Positions 18,931 to 29,281 of a stretch of 64,000 nt of DNA are shown piece after piece (the stretch's first letter is position 1; each line of letters opens with the position of its first letter). The notes beneath the pieces were generated by a model. The model had not been told where the DNA came from, did not search any database, and was given only the letters and a program-made list of their open reading frames with translations. Made by a program: the position numbers and the translations under genes. The DNA comes from CAYOWQ01 sp964407695 (GTDB lineage: Bacteria > Planctomycetota > Phycisphaerae > Phycisphaerales > SM1A02). The stretch covers positions 35,836 through 99,835 of the forward strand of contig CAYOWQ010000014.1 of NCBI GenBank assembly GCA_964407695.1, written 5' to 3'.

Positions 18931-19439
18931 AGCTCGGAGCCATCGTGCTGGTCGTCGTTTCGATTCTGACCGCGTGTGCAGAGAATCCGTCGGACGGTTA
19001 CTCGATGACGTCGCCTTATTCTCCGGAGATTTCAACTATCGCGGTGCCGATCTTCGAGAACAGCACCTATGATCGGGGAGTTGAATTTGATCTCGCCGAT
19101 GCCTTGGTCAAGGAAATCGAAGCGTCAACACCGTACAAAGTAGTTCCATCCCGCCGAGCCGCGACTCGGATCGACGGCAAGATTGTTCGGGTCGAACGCC
19201 AACAACTCTCGAAATCCCCCTTGACCGGTCTTGGAGAGGAAGTCGTGCTGAGCCTTTCGGTAGATTTCACCTGGCGTGATTTGCGTTCAGGCCGGACAAT
19301 TGTGGAGCGTAAGAACTTTGTTGGCAATGGTTTATTCACTCCTTCCCAGCCAAATTCCGAACCCGAAGAACTTGGCCGCTTCAATGCCGTACAACAGTTG
19401 GCCCGCGACATCGTCGATCAGATGCGAAGCGATTGGTAG
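18927..19439 (+). CDS. lptE: LptE-like lipopolysaccharide-assembly lipoprotein
   Basis: A 170-aa lipoprotein with signal sequence and lipobox LTAC (Cys17). The mature part shows the LptE-family layout: ISTIAVPIFENSTYDRGVEFDLADALVKEI, then RAATRIDGKIVRVERQQLS, beta strands, and the closing FNAVQQLARDIVDQMRSDW helix. LptE works with LptD to insert LPS in the outer membrane. It is translationally coupled to the BamD-like gene upstream and lies 24 bases before ftsH. The family is divergent, so the name rests on pattern and context. Confidence 0.72.
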   Translation: MKLGAIVLVVVSILTACAENPSDGYSMTSPYSPEISTIAVPIFENSTYDRGVEFDLADALVKEIEASTPYKVVPSRRAATRIDGKIVRVERQQLSKSPLTGLGEEVVLSLSVDFTWRDLRSGRTIVERKNFVGNGLFTPSQPNSEPEELGRFNAVQQLARDIVDQMRSDW

Positions 19440-19463
19440 CCTCGCTCTAGAAGTGCATTCTCA

Positions 19464-21536
<2,073 letters not shown>

Positions 21537-21616
21537 TTCTGAAGCCAAAGGGTTGACGGACCACGGGGGGTTGTGCCACGATGCGCTGGCATTGTGCCTC
21601 GTGGAGCCCTTCCGTT

Positions 21617-22438
21617 ATGTCAACGCCGGCTGCGTCAAAAATCTGTGCCATCTGCAAGCAGGATTGTTCCAATCGTCCTCGGATCAAGGATTCCAAGGGT
21701 CGGTATTTCTGCAAGGCCTGCCATGAAGCCGCCTTACATGAGTCGTCGCTCCTGGCTCCGGCGTCCTCAACAATCTCACCGGCGATGGACTCAGCGGATA
21801 TCGGATTCCTCGATTCCGTGGCCGGTACCGCCAGTGTCCAGTCAACGTCCTGTCAGGCCTGTGGAGCCGTGGTATCGTCGACCAGCGTGTTGTGCACCAC
21901 CTGCGGCCACCGCCTTGATGGAAGGGGGGACATTCGCACGCGGGTTGTCAACACTCCCAATTCAGTTCAATCTGGAGGAAAGTGGGCCACAACACTCGGT
22001 TGGAGCTCGATCGGCGTCGGTGTGTTCTGGCTCATCATGATCGTCATCTCGATCGCCGGTCAATTCAAGGCCGCTCAGTCCGAGCAACCATTCGTGGGCG
22101 CGGGTGTTGGTTGCTTTCCCATCCCCATGTATGTTTGGCTGATCATTGCAGGAGATCGGGTGCGAACCCGCCGAAGCGGCGCGGTTCGAAATCTGAGAAT
22201 GTGGTCGATTGTTCGCATCGTCCTTTCGGCCGTTTGTGGAGGCGGAGCCGCGATCATGGTCTTCGCCCTGAGCGGCGTTCTCGCGAGTGACCCGGAATTG
22301 CGAGCGGAGATGCCGTTCGAGCCCGCGCTGCTCGGCGTGATCCTGCTCGGGTCCATGATTCTCGAAATCTGTTGGCCAATTATCGTGCTTGTTTGGACGG
22401 CTCAACCGGCGCTCAAGGCTGAAGCCGACACGTGGTAA
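21617..22438 (+). CDS. Zinc-ribbon membrane protein of unknown function
   Basis: Not recognised as a named family. Two N-terminal zinc-binding modules are visible. The first is CAICKQDC followed by FCKACHE; the second is SCQACG followed by LCTTCGHRLDG. Four hydrophobic helices fill the C-terminal half (beginning near WATTLGWSSIGVGVFWLIM and ending with ILEICWPIIVLVW). ATG 21617 is preferred over the in-frame ATG at 21581 because it begins at the zinc module. It follows ftsH by 80 bases on the same strand and converges with uvrC. Confidence 0.75.
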   Translation: MSTPAASKICAICKQDCSNRPRIKDSKGRYFCKACHEAALHESSLLAPASSTISPAMDSADIGFLDSVAGTASVQSTSCQACGAVVSSTSVLCTTCGHRLDGRGDIRTRVVNTPNSVQSGGKWATTLGWSSIGVGVFWLIMIVISIAGQFKAAQSEQPFVGAGVGCFPIPMYVWLIIAGDRVRTRRSGAVRNLRMWSIVRIVLSAVCGGGAAIMVFALSGVLASDPELRAEMPFEPALLGVILLGSMILEICWPIIVLVWTAQPALKAEADTW

Positions 22439-22448
22439 ATCCGATGTC

Positions 22449-23816
22449 TCATTGATTGGGCGTATCTTCGCCCAATGTCCTCTTCCGCCGCAGAATGTGG
22501 TGATAATGCTGGGCAAAGCGATGGGCCTCATCGCGCATGGCCTGGCACAGCCGGAGGCCCGGATTTTCCCTGCCCAAACGAATCGGCTCAGACTTCTGCT
22601 GAACGTAGAGAAGTTCCTCCTTCTTTGCCAGACTGATGACCATGGGCGGCTTGAGGCTCAACTCCGCAAAGACCTCGAGGGCGGCATGGAGTTGGCCAAG
22701 CCCACCGTCAATGAGAATGACGTCGGGATAGAGCTCATTCCCTTCCCCCGCTTCGCGATATCTTCGGCTGACCACCTCGCGAATCGCCATGTAGTCATCG
22801 TTGTCGACACTCTGGACCTTGTATCTGCGATACCCGTTCTTGAACGGCCGGCCATCGATGAAACACACCTTGCTGCCGACGGTTTCGTTGCCGCCCAGGT
22901 GCGCAATGTCAATCGCCTCCATGCACCGGATCGCTGACTGCATCTCCAGCGTGCGCTGCAGTGATCGAAGGGCGGCCGCCGGGTCGCCGGTAAAGACGGT
23001 CACCTCCGGCTGCCAGTCGAGATCAACGGAATCTGAAGATCGCTTCTCCCGCTCATCCAGCTTTTCGATGGCTCGGATCTGATCACGAATGACTGCGGCT
23101 CGTTCGAATTCGAGCGATTCGCTTGCTTCGGTCATTTCGTCGTTCAATTCACGGAGCATCTGGCTTCGCTTGGTTCCAAGGAATCTTGCGAATCGGTCGA
23201 TATCCGCGCGATAGTCGGCTTTGCCGATGCGGTCAGCGCAAGGCGCTGTGCACTGGCCGATCGCATGCAGAAGGCATGGGCGGAAATGGCGATTTTTCGG
23301 ATTCCCGTCAATGATCTCCAGTTCACAGGTGCGATACCTGAAGACGCGCTGCAATAGTTGCACGGCATGCCGCAGCGACGAGACGGATGTGAACGGCCCA
23401 AAGATCCTCGCCCCCCGGAATCGTTCATCCGTCGGGTTCCTGGTGATAAACACGCCGGGGAAGTCGTCGCGCAGAGTGATTGCCAGATATGGATAGGTCT
23501 TGTCGTCAACCAGTCGCACGTTGAACCGGGGACGAATGTCTTTGATCAGCCGGCTCTCCATCAGAAGAGCCTCCCATTCGCCCTCGCAGGGAATGACGTC
23601 AAAGTCCTCCACTACCTCGAGTAACGGCTGCTTCTTGATTCCCAGTTCTGTGCTGGGGACGAAGTAGGACGAGACCCGGGATGCGAGATTCCGGGCTTTG
23701 CCGACGTAGATCACATCACCAGCCGCGTCCTTCATCAGGTACACACCCGGCGTTTTGGCGAGGCCCCTGGCCTTTTCGAGGAGAGAGCTGAGACGATCCG
23801 ATCGACTTTCCGGCAT
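22449..23816 (-). CDS. uvrC: UvrABC system protein C, short form
   Basis: Nucleotide-excision-repair endonuclease subunit. The N-terminal GIY-YIG nuclease domain (TPGVYLMKDAAGDVIYVGKA) makes the 3' incision. Then come the Cys-containing region (CLLHAIGQCTAPC), the UVR motif (LNDEMTEASESLEFERAAVIRDQ), and the RNase H-like domain with AIDIAHLGG and VILIDGGLGQL for the 5' incision. The protein ends at FAQHYHHILRRKRTLG, exactly where most UvrC proteins continue into a C-terminal helix-hairpin-helix domain, so it is about 455 aa instead of about 600. The stop lies 10 bases from the convergent neighbour, leaving no room for the missing part. A GTG at 23855 is an alternative start. Confidence 0.92.
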   Translation of the reverse strand: MPESRSDRLSSLLEKARGLAKTPGVYLMKDAAGDVIYVGKARNLASRVSSYFVPSTELGIKKQPLLEVVEDFDVIPCEGEWEALLMESRLIKDIRPRFNVRLVDDKTYPYLAITLRDDFPGVFITRNPTDERFRGARIFGPFTSVSSLRHAVQLLQRVFRYRTCELEIIDGNPKNRHFRPCLLHAIGQCTAPCADRIGKADYRADIDRFARFLGTKRSQMLRELNDEMTEASESLEFERAAVIRDQIRAIEKLDEREKRSSDSVDLDWQPEVTVFTGDPAAALRSLQRTLEMQSAIRCMEAIDIAHLGGNETVGSKVCFIDGRPFKNGYRRYKVQSVDNDDYMAIREVVSRRYREAGEGNELYPDVILIDGGLGQLHAALEVFAELSLKPPMVISLAKKEELLYVQQKSEPIRLGRENPGLRLCQAMRDEAHRFAQHYHHILRRKRTLGEDTPNQ

Positions 23817-23891
23817 CGAATGAAGTCTATTCGCAATCGAATATCCGCCGAACACCCCGAGCGCGGGATTGCCAAATGTTCCTGCAATATC

Positions 23892-23921
23892 TTGCCTTTT
23901 TCGTACGTTGGACGGTAAAAT
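23892..23921 (+). promoter_or_regulatory. Putative promoter of the Cys-rich lipoprotein gene
   Basis: TTGCCT (23892-23897) and TAAAAT (23916-23921) with an 18-base spacer. Just downstream, GTCGGG (23931-23936) and CCCGAC (23945-23950) form an inverted repeat in the leader, which could be an operator or a small RNA hairpin. Confidence 0.4.
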
Positions 23922-24002
23922 GTGTGCAAGGTCGGGTCATTGGTCCCGACATACGTTGCAACGACTCTGTCTCTTTCCCCCGATCCTTTGGAGAATTTCC
24001 CC

Positions 24003-24398
24003 ATGAAGCGTCTGTCTCTGCTCGCCGCCCTGTTCATCTCCGCCGCTGCCTTCGTTGGCTGCTCCAATAATTCGACCAAAGCCGACGTGGCCGCGGGTGA
24101 TGTTGATGGCTCCAAGGCCTGCTGCAAGGACGGCTCTGGAAGCTGCTGTAAGGACGGCTCCGGAAGCTGCTGCAAGACCTCAGGCAGCTCCATGGGCGCT
24201 GTTGAAGGCAAGAGCGGCTGCTGCAAGGAAGGCAAGACCTGCCCGGCCTCCGGCGGCTCCATGGGCGCTGTTGAAGGCAAGAGCGGCTGCTGCAAGGAAG
24301 GCAAGACTTGCCCGGCCAGCGGCGGCTCCATGGGCGCTGTGTCGGAAGAGGGCACGACCTGCCCGAAGTCCGGCTGCTGCAAGAACAAGACCAACTGA
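24003..24398 (+). CDS. Cys-pair-rich repeat lipoprotein
   Basis: A 131-aa predicted lipoprotein of unknown function. The signal peptide MKRLSLLAALFISAAAFVGC has a lipobox ending at Cys20. The mature chain contains 15 further Cys: six CC pairs, each preceded by Gly, Ser or Ala and followed by Lys, plus three single Cys in TCP. It is otherwise made of Gly, Ser, Lys and small residues. Three CCK-DGSG-type repeats of seven residues are followed by two 23-residue repeats and a partial third. A metal-, thiol- or redox-active surface lipoprotein is the natural guess, but no family was recognised. It has its own promoter-like sequence and a strong terminator, so it is monocistronic. Confidence 0.85.
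   Translation: MKRLSLLAALFISAAAFVGCSNNSTKADVAAGDVDGSKACCKDGSGSCCKDGSGSCCKTSGSSMGAVEGKSGCCKEGKTCPASGGSMGAVEGKSGCCKEGKTCPASGGSMGAVSEEGTTCPKSGCCKNKTN
24189..24341 (+). repeat. Coding tandem repeat, 69-bp unit
   Basis: Two nearly identical 69-base units (24189-24257 and 24258-24326) and the first 15 bases of a third lie inside the Cys-rich lipoprotein gene, encoding SMGAVEGKSGCCKEGKTC plus PASGG. The DNA identity is almost complete, including synonymous positions, which suggests recent duplication. A 21-base repeat (CCKDGSG units) lies just upstream at about 24117-24180. Confidence 0.9.
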
Positions 24399-24423
24399 TC
24401 ACGGCATTGATTTTGAGTTTTCG

Positions 24424-24449
24424 AGCCCGCCGATTGGCGGGCTTTTTTT
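24424..24449 (+). terminator. Rho-independent terminator after the Cys-rich lipoprotein
   Basis: AGCCCGCC (24424-24431), a GATT loop and GGCGGGCT (24436-24443), followed by seven T in all. It lies 25 bases after the stop codon. Confidence 0.93.
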
Positions 24450-24535
24450 GCGCTCTTGCGGCGAGGATTGAGATGGGGAGTGGTGGTGCGATCGAATTCA
24501 GCCCCGGGTTGCAACTTGGTTATGATGGATTGTGC

Positions 24536-25855
24536 ATGGGTGTCACTGATCCGATTCTTCTTCGCGGCGGTCGGCTTATCGATCCAGCCTCGGGAACCGA
24601 CAAGACCGCTGATTTGCTTCTCGAGAACGGTCGTATCAAGGCTATTGAATTCGTGCCCGGTTCGCTCCAATCAACTGCGGCTCAATCATTCAATCTTGAT
24701 GGGCTGATCATCGCTCCTGGGTTGCTTGACATTCATGTCCATCTTCGTGAGCCGGGGCAGGGGCACAAGGAGACACTTGAAACGGGCGCTGCCGCAGCCG
24801 TTCATGGCGGCTTTACGACCGTCTGCTGCATGCCGAACACTTCGCCGGCGCTGGATTCAGCGGCGTGGGTCGACTACATCCGTTTGAAGTCCGCTGAAAT
24901 AGGCATGGCCCGGGTGTACACCGTCGGAGCGGCGACCGTGGGCCGTCGTGGTGAGCAGCTCGCCCCAATGCAGAGCATGGCGAAGGCCGGCGCGGTCGGT
25001 TTTTCAGATGATGGTGATTGCATTGTCAGTGCGGGGATGATGGACAAGGTCCTTCGAATGTGCCGGATTGCCGATCGGCCGTTCATGCAGCACTGCCAGG
25101 ACCACTCGATGACCGAGAAAGCAGTCATGCACGCCGGGTCCGTCTCTGCAGCGCTTGGGTTGCGAGGCTGGCCGCGTGAGGCTGAGGAGATCATCATTGA
25201 GCGCGACATTCGGCTCAACCGCGAGATCGGCGCTTCATATCATGCCCAGCATGTTTCCAGCGGCGGATCGGTTGAGATCTTGCGGCGAGCCAGACAGGCC
25301 GGATTTCCGGTGACGGGCGAGGTCGCACCCCACCACCTGCTTCTCACGCATGAAGCCTGCCGCGACTTCAATACCCAGGCAAAGATGAACCCGCCGCTTC
25401 GTGAGGACTCGGACATTCGGGCGCTGAAGGAGGCGGTGGCTGAAGGCGTGATCACCGTTCTGGCGACCGACCACGCGCCGCACTCTTCCGACGAGAAGTT
25501 GCTGGATTTCGAGAGCGCACCGTTCGGGATCATCGGTTTGGATTGCGCGTTGCCGCTGTACGCCAAGGCGCTCATTGATGGAGGGGTCGTTGATTGGCCC
25601 GGGTTGCTGGCGATGATGACCATTCAACCTGCCCGATTGACCGGCCTCGATCGATTGGGCCTGGGCAGCATCACCGCCGGCGGGCCCGCCGATGTGACCG
25701 TCATCGATCCAGATCACACGTGGACAATTGACGTTAGACAATTCAAGTCAAAGAGCAGGAATTGTCCGTTTGATGGCTGGAATGTCCGCGGATCAGCGCC
25801 GATGGTGATTGTGGGCGGTCGAATCCTCAAGCAGGATCTTGCACGACGGAGCTGA
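24536..25855 (+). CDS. pyrC: Dihydroorotase
   Basis: Third step of pyrimidine synthesis: cyclises carbamoyl-aspartate to dihydroorotate. Metal- and substrate-binding motifs of the amidohydrolase family are all present: DIHVHLREPGQ, FTTVCCMPNTSP, QHCQDHSM, the AQHVSSGGSVEI region, EVAPHHLLLT and the late ATDHAPHSSDEK with the catalytic Asp. The length of 439 aa matches the PyrC multifunctional/class I type. ATG 24536 starts at the conserved GGRLIDP strand; ATG 24473, with GAGG six bases upstream, is a realistic longer alternative. The 3' end overlaps the convergent lipoprotein gene by 29 bases. Confidence 0.92.
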   Translation: MGVTDPILLRGGRLIDPASGTDKTADLLLENGRIKAIEFVPGSLQSTAAQSFNLDGLIIAPGLLDIHVHLREPGQGHKETLETGAAAAVHGGFTTVCCMPNTSPALDSAAWVDYIRLKSAEIGMARVYTVGAATVGRRGEQLAPMQSMAKAGAVGFSDDGDCIVSAGMMDKVLRMCRIADRPFMQHCQDHSMTEKAVMHAGSVSAALGLRGWPREAEEIIIERDIRLNREIGASYHAQHVSSGGSVEILRRARQAGFPVTGEVAPHHLLLTHEACRDFNTQAKMNPPLREDSDIRALKEAVAEGVITVLATDHAPHSSDEKLLDFESAPFGIIGLDCALPLYAKALIDGGVVDWPGLLAMMTIQPARLTGLDRLGLGSITAGGPADVTVIDPDHTWTIDVRQFKSKSRNCPFDGWNVRGSAPMVIVGGRILKQDLARRS

Positions 25856-26855
25856 CCAGAAGCTCGCGGTCCCGATCTCGAAGATCATCGCCCCGGAACT
25901 GGAAATGCACCTCGCGGCCGGCTCCCACCTGTCCGTTCGTTCCAACAATCTTGCCGGGCAGGACCACCGTGATCTCAAACGAATCGTCGCTGAGTCCTTC
26001 AGTGACGGCGAGCGATTTCAACAGGAGTCGCATGCGGCCCTCAACCGCCCTGCGTACTCGAATGGGCAGGCCGCACTGCACCCGGAACACATGATCGAGT
26101 ACGTTGAAGGCGTCGGCCTCGAATGCGGCCTGGGCCTCTGTCCAGACCTTGAGGCGCCGATCATCATCGGTTTTCGGATCGAACAGGACCGCGACGACGT
26201 CGCGTGAGTCTCGGGAGATTTCCAACCCTTCAAGCGCGTGATCCACCAGGAACCATCGATCCAACGCGAGGTCCGACGCCGCCTCACGACAGGCCAGCCG
26301 GGCGACGTACCTCAGCTTGGCTGACTCAAAGGACGTCATGGCATTCACCACCAACTGGCGCTGAGCCTCGGTCATCTGCTCCGGAGATGTTCCCTTCAGC
26401 GACTCGAGCGGATCATCGATCAAGGTTTTCCTCAATGCGGCGATCTCTGCCCAATCGCGACGAGGATAGAGCCGACGGAAACTGTAATAGGTCCCATCCG
26501 GCCGATCCTCGATACGCACTTCCGTCTCAGATTGAAGATACGCGTCGGCGTTGCGATCGCCGATGCCGGCAAAGTTAGGGGGAAGCGGTTCATACGGCCC
26601 GAATTCGCGCGACGCCTTCAACACAAAGGATCGATCGCCGTTGCGGTCCCGCTCGAATTGCTCGATTTCCCATCCGGCCTGGGCTGTCGGCATCGCATCA
26701 CTTGCAATGGCGCCACCGAATTCCGATTGATCCGAAGCGGTATATTCGAGTTGAGCGAGGACAGAGCCGTCATCTGAGACAACCAGGCGCTCGCGGCGTT
26801 CAAGACAACCCGCCAGCGCAAGTCCAAGCACCACAATCAGCCACGGTCGGACCAT
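25827..26855 (-). CDS. Predicted lipoprotein of unknown function
   Basis: A 342-aa protein beginning with a signal peptide and lipobox (VVLGLALAGC, Cys17). No family was recognised. The mature part contains a beta-rich N-terminal section (LVVSDDGSVLAQLEY), a helical central region and a final beta-rich section with VVLPGKIVGTNGQVG. The last 29 bases overlap pyrC on the other strand. The tRNA-Ala lies upstream on the same strand. Confidence 0.75.
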   Translation of the reverse strand: MVRPWLIVVLGLALAGCLERRERLVVSDDGSVLAQLEYTASDQSEFGGAIASDAMPTAQAGWEIEQFERDRNGDRSFVLKASREFGPYEPLPPNFAGIGDRNADAYLQSETEVRIEDRPDGTYYSFRRLYPRRDWAEIAALRKTLIDDPLESLKGTSPEQMTEAQRQLVVNAMTSFESAKLRYVARLACREAASDLALDRWFLVDHALEGLEISRDSRDVVAVLFDPKTDDDRRLKVWTEAQAAFEADAFNVLDHVFRVQCGLPIRVRRAVEGRMRLLLKSLAVTEGLSDDSFEITVVLPGKIVGTNGQVGAGREVHFQFRGDDLRDRDRELLVSSVVQDPA

Positions 26856-26916
26856 GCCGCACCTCGATTTTGAGCCTCTGGCTCAAGGACGATGCAACCG
26901 TCACCAACAGCCGTCA

Positions 26917-26989
26917 TGGAGCGTACCGGGGTCGAACCGGTAACCTCCGCCTTGCAAAGGCGGCGCTCTCCCAATTGAGCTAACGCCCC
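26917..26989 (-). tRNA. tRNA-Ala (anticodon TGC)
   Basis: All arms can be drawn on the minus strand. The acceptor GGGGCGT pairs with ACGCTCC including one G-T, the D stem is GCTC/GAGC, the anticodon stem CCGCC/GGCGG has loop TTTGCAA, and the T arm is ACCGG-TTCGACC-CCGGT. The discriminator base is A. The CCA end is not encoded: the next bases are TGA. Length 73 nt. Confidence 0.96.
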
Positions 26990-27158
26990 TCAATCGGAAT
27001 GATAGCCTTTCCTCGGTTTTTCGTCTCCCAATGGCGTCGACAGAGCCCGCGTCACCATCGCCCATCTCGCCGGCGCTGAAGGGCGGTTCGGCCTATGCCG
27101 ATGCCAATCACGAGACTTTTGAGTCGCCGCCCCGATCCAAGTTCTACACTCAGCAACC

Positions 27159-29219
27159 ATGTCCACCCACGCTCCGACCACAAACCCATCCAACGCTCCT
27201 CAGGGCCACGCCAACGGATCACAAACTCCGGTGACCCCGCCGCGTTCAAGGCCGATCCGAAGTGCCCTTGAGCCGGCGTGGACGATCGAGGATTCAGCCT
27301 CTCTGTATCAGATCAATGGATGGGGCAAGGGATTCTTCGGAATCAACGCTGCAGGACATGTCGTGGTGCGGCCGCGAAGATCCAAGGGCGAGATCGACCT
27401 TTTCGAGGTGGTCGAAGGCCTTCGCCAGCGCGGCATCCGAACACCAGTTCTGATCGGATTCAGCGATCTCCTGAAGCAACGGCTTACAGACCTCAAGGAT
27501 GCGTTCTCCAGCGCGATCACCGAAAACAACTACAAGGGCGGATACACGGCAGTGTTTCCCATCAAGGTCAATCAGCAACGGAGGGTCGTTGAAGAGATTT
27601 CAGAGTACGGCCGCGAACTCGGATTCGGCCTCGAAGTCGGCTCCAAGCCCGAGTTGTTGGCCGTGCTGGGAATGACGGTCGACACTCCGGACCGGCTCAT
27701 CATCTGCAACGGCTTCAAGGAGGATCGGTACATCGAGTTTGTCACCCTGGCAGCCAAGCTTGGGCGAACGATCATTCCGGTCATCGAGAACATCACCGAG
27801 CTCAAGCTGATCATCAAGCATGCGGATCAATATCGCATTCGGCCCCGCATCGGAATCCGTGTCAACTTGTCGACGCCTGGCGCCGGCCGGTGGAGGCACT
27901 CCAGCGGAGCCAAGGCGAAATTCGGCATTTCGCTGACCGAAGCCATTGAGGTGCTTGAGTTCCTGCGATCCAACGGCATGGAAGACTGCCTGCAGTTGCT
28001 GCATTGCCACATGGGAAGCCAGATTCACGACATCCGACAGGTCAATGCGGGCATCAATGAGCTCGTTCGGGTGTATGTTGAACTTGCCAAGATGGGTGCC
28101 GGGCTGAAGTACCTGGATGTCGGCGGCGGCCTTGGCGTTGACTACGACGGCAGCCAGACGAATTTCGAATTCTCGACGAATTACACGCTGCAGGAATACG
28201 CATCCAACATCGTCTATCGCATCATGAGCGTCTGCGACGAGGAGAGTATCGCGCACCCCACGATTGTCAGCGAATCCGGTCGGGCGATGGTGGCGCACCA
28301 GAGCGTGCTTGTCTTCGATGTCCTGGGTTCAAACCGCCTAGACCGATTCGCACCGCCAGCCGGCATGACCAAGTCAGGCCCGGGTGGAACACCCGCCGAT
28401 GTGGTGACGAGCGCCGATACGCCGCGACCGATTCTCGACCTGATCGACGCCTATAGCAGTGTCTCGGAACGCCGACTTCTCGAGTGCTATCACGATGCGC
28501 TGCAGGCTCGTGATGAAGCCATGAGCCTGTTCAATGTTGGATATCTTTCGTTGCAGCATCGGGCGCTGGTGGAGCAGTTGTTCTGGGCCACCTGCGTGCG
28601 CATTCGAGACAAGTGCCGGGACCTACCGGCAAGGCCCGAGGAATTGGCCGATCTCGAAACCGCCCTCTCGGACACCTATTTCTGCAACCTGTCTATTTTT
28701 CAAAGCCTGCCGGACATCTGGGCGATCAGCCAGCTTTTCCCGATCATGCCGATTCACCGGCTGCTCGAACGGCCGACGCGGCGGGCGACAATCGCCGATC
28801 TCACCTGTGATTCCGACGGAAAGATCGACCGATTCGTTGACGATCGTGATGTCAAACGCGCCATCGAGCTCCATGAGTTCGATGATTCGGAGCCCTATTT
28901 TGTCGCCGCATTTCTCGTCGGGGCGTACCAGGAAACGCTCGGCGACCTGCACAACCTGTTCGGCGATACTCACGTCGTTCATATCAAACTCGACGACAAC
29001 GGCCAGTGGTGGATCGACGAACTTGTCGAAGGCGACACGGTGCGGGAAGTGCTCTCCTACGTTCAATACGACGTGAATCGACTGGCCCAGAGCATTCGAC
29101 GTGAGTGCGAGCGAGCTGTTCGAGGCAACATGATGAGCGTTGCAGAAAGCCAGGCGCTGGTGCGACTCTATGAATCCGGCCTGAGCGGATACACGTATCT
29201 GGAGCGGGAGGACATCTGA
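27159..29219 (+). CDS. speA: Biosynthetic arginine decarboxylase
   Basis: A PLP-dependent fold-III decarboxylase converting arginine to agmatine for polyamine synthesis, 686 aa. The N-terminal block WTIEDSASLYQINGWGKGFF and the PLP lysine (K136 in FPIKVNQQ) are diagnostic. LEVGSKPELLAVL, LHCHMGSQIHDI, KYLDVGGGLGVDYDG and SESGRAMVAHQSVLVFDV follow in family order. The C-terminal FYCNLSIFQS-like segment (here YFCNLSIFQSLPDIWAI) and the Cys-free ending DVNRLAQSIR are also typical. The first 30 residues are a low-complexity extension. No neighbouring agmatinase gene is present. Confidence 0.95.
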   Translation: MSTHAPTTNPSNAPQGHANGSQTPVTPPRSRPIRSALEPAWTIEDSASLYQINGWGKGFFGINAAGHVVVRPRRSKGEIDLFEVVEGLRQRGIRTPVLIGFSDLLKQRLTDLKDAFSSAITENNYKGGYTAVFPIKVNQQRRVVEEISEYGRELGFGLEVGSKPELLAVLGMTVDTPDRLIICNGFKEDRYIEFVTLAAKLGRTIIPVIENITELKLIIKHADQYRIRPRIGIRVNLSTPGAGRWRHSSGAKAKFGISLTEAIEVLEFLRSNGMEDCLQLLHCHMGSQIHDIRQVNAGINELVRVYVELAKMGAGLKYLDVGGGLGVDYDGSQTNFEFSTNYTLQEYASNIVYRIMSVCDEESIAHPTIVSESGRAMVAHQSVLVFDVLGSNRLDRFAPPAGMTKSGPGGTPADVVTSADTPRPILDLIDAYSSVSERRLLECYHDALQARDEAMSLFNVGYLSLQHRALVEQLFWATCVRIRDKCRDLPARPEELADLETALSDTYFCNLSIFQSLPDIWAISQLFPIMPIHRLLERPTRRATIADLTCDSDGKIDRFVDDRDVKRAIELHEFDDSEPYFVAAFLVGAYQETLGDLHNLFGDTHVVHIKLDDNGQWWIDELVEGDTVREVLSYVQYDVNRLAQSIRRECERAVRGNMMSVAESQALVRLYESGLSGYTYLEREDI

Positions 29220-29281
29220 GTGTCGATCTCTCGAGGCGAACGTCGGGGTGAGTATCGGAGAACGAACCAAAGGGGTGAGGC

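Noticed and set aside
24117..24341. Possible CRISPR or other intergenic repeat array
   Set aside because: The repeats are in frame inside a lipoprotein gene and have no spacers.
26990..27050. Promoter for tRNA-Ala
   Set aside because: A TATCAT-like -10 exists on the minus strand, but the nearest TTGGGA is 21 bases away, too far for a confident call.
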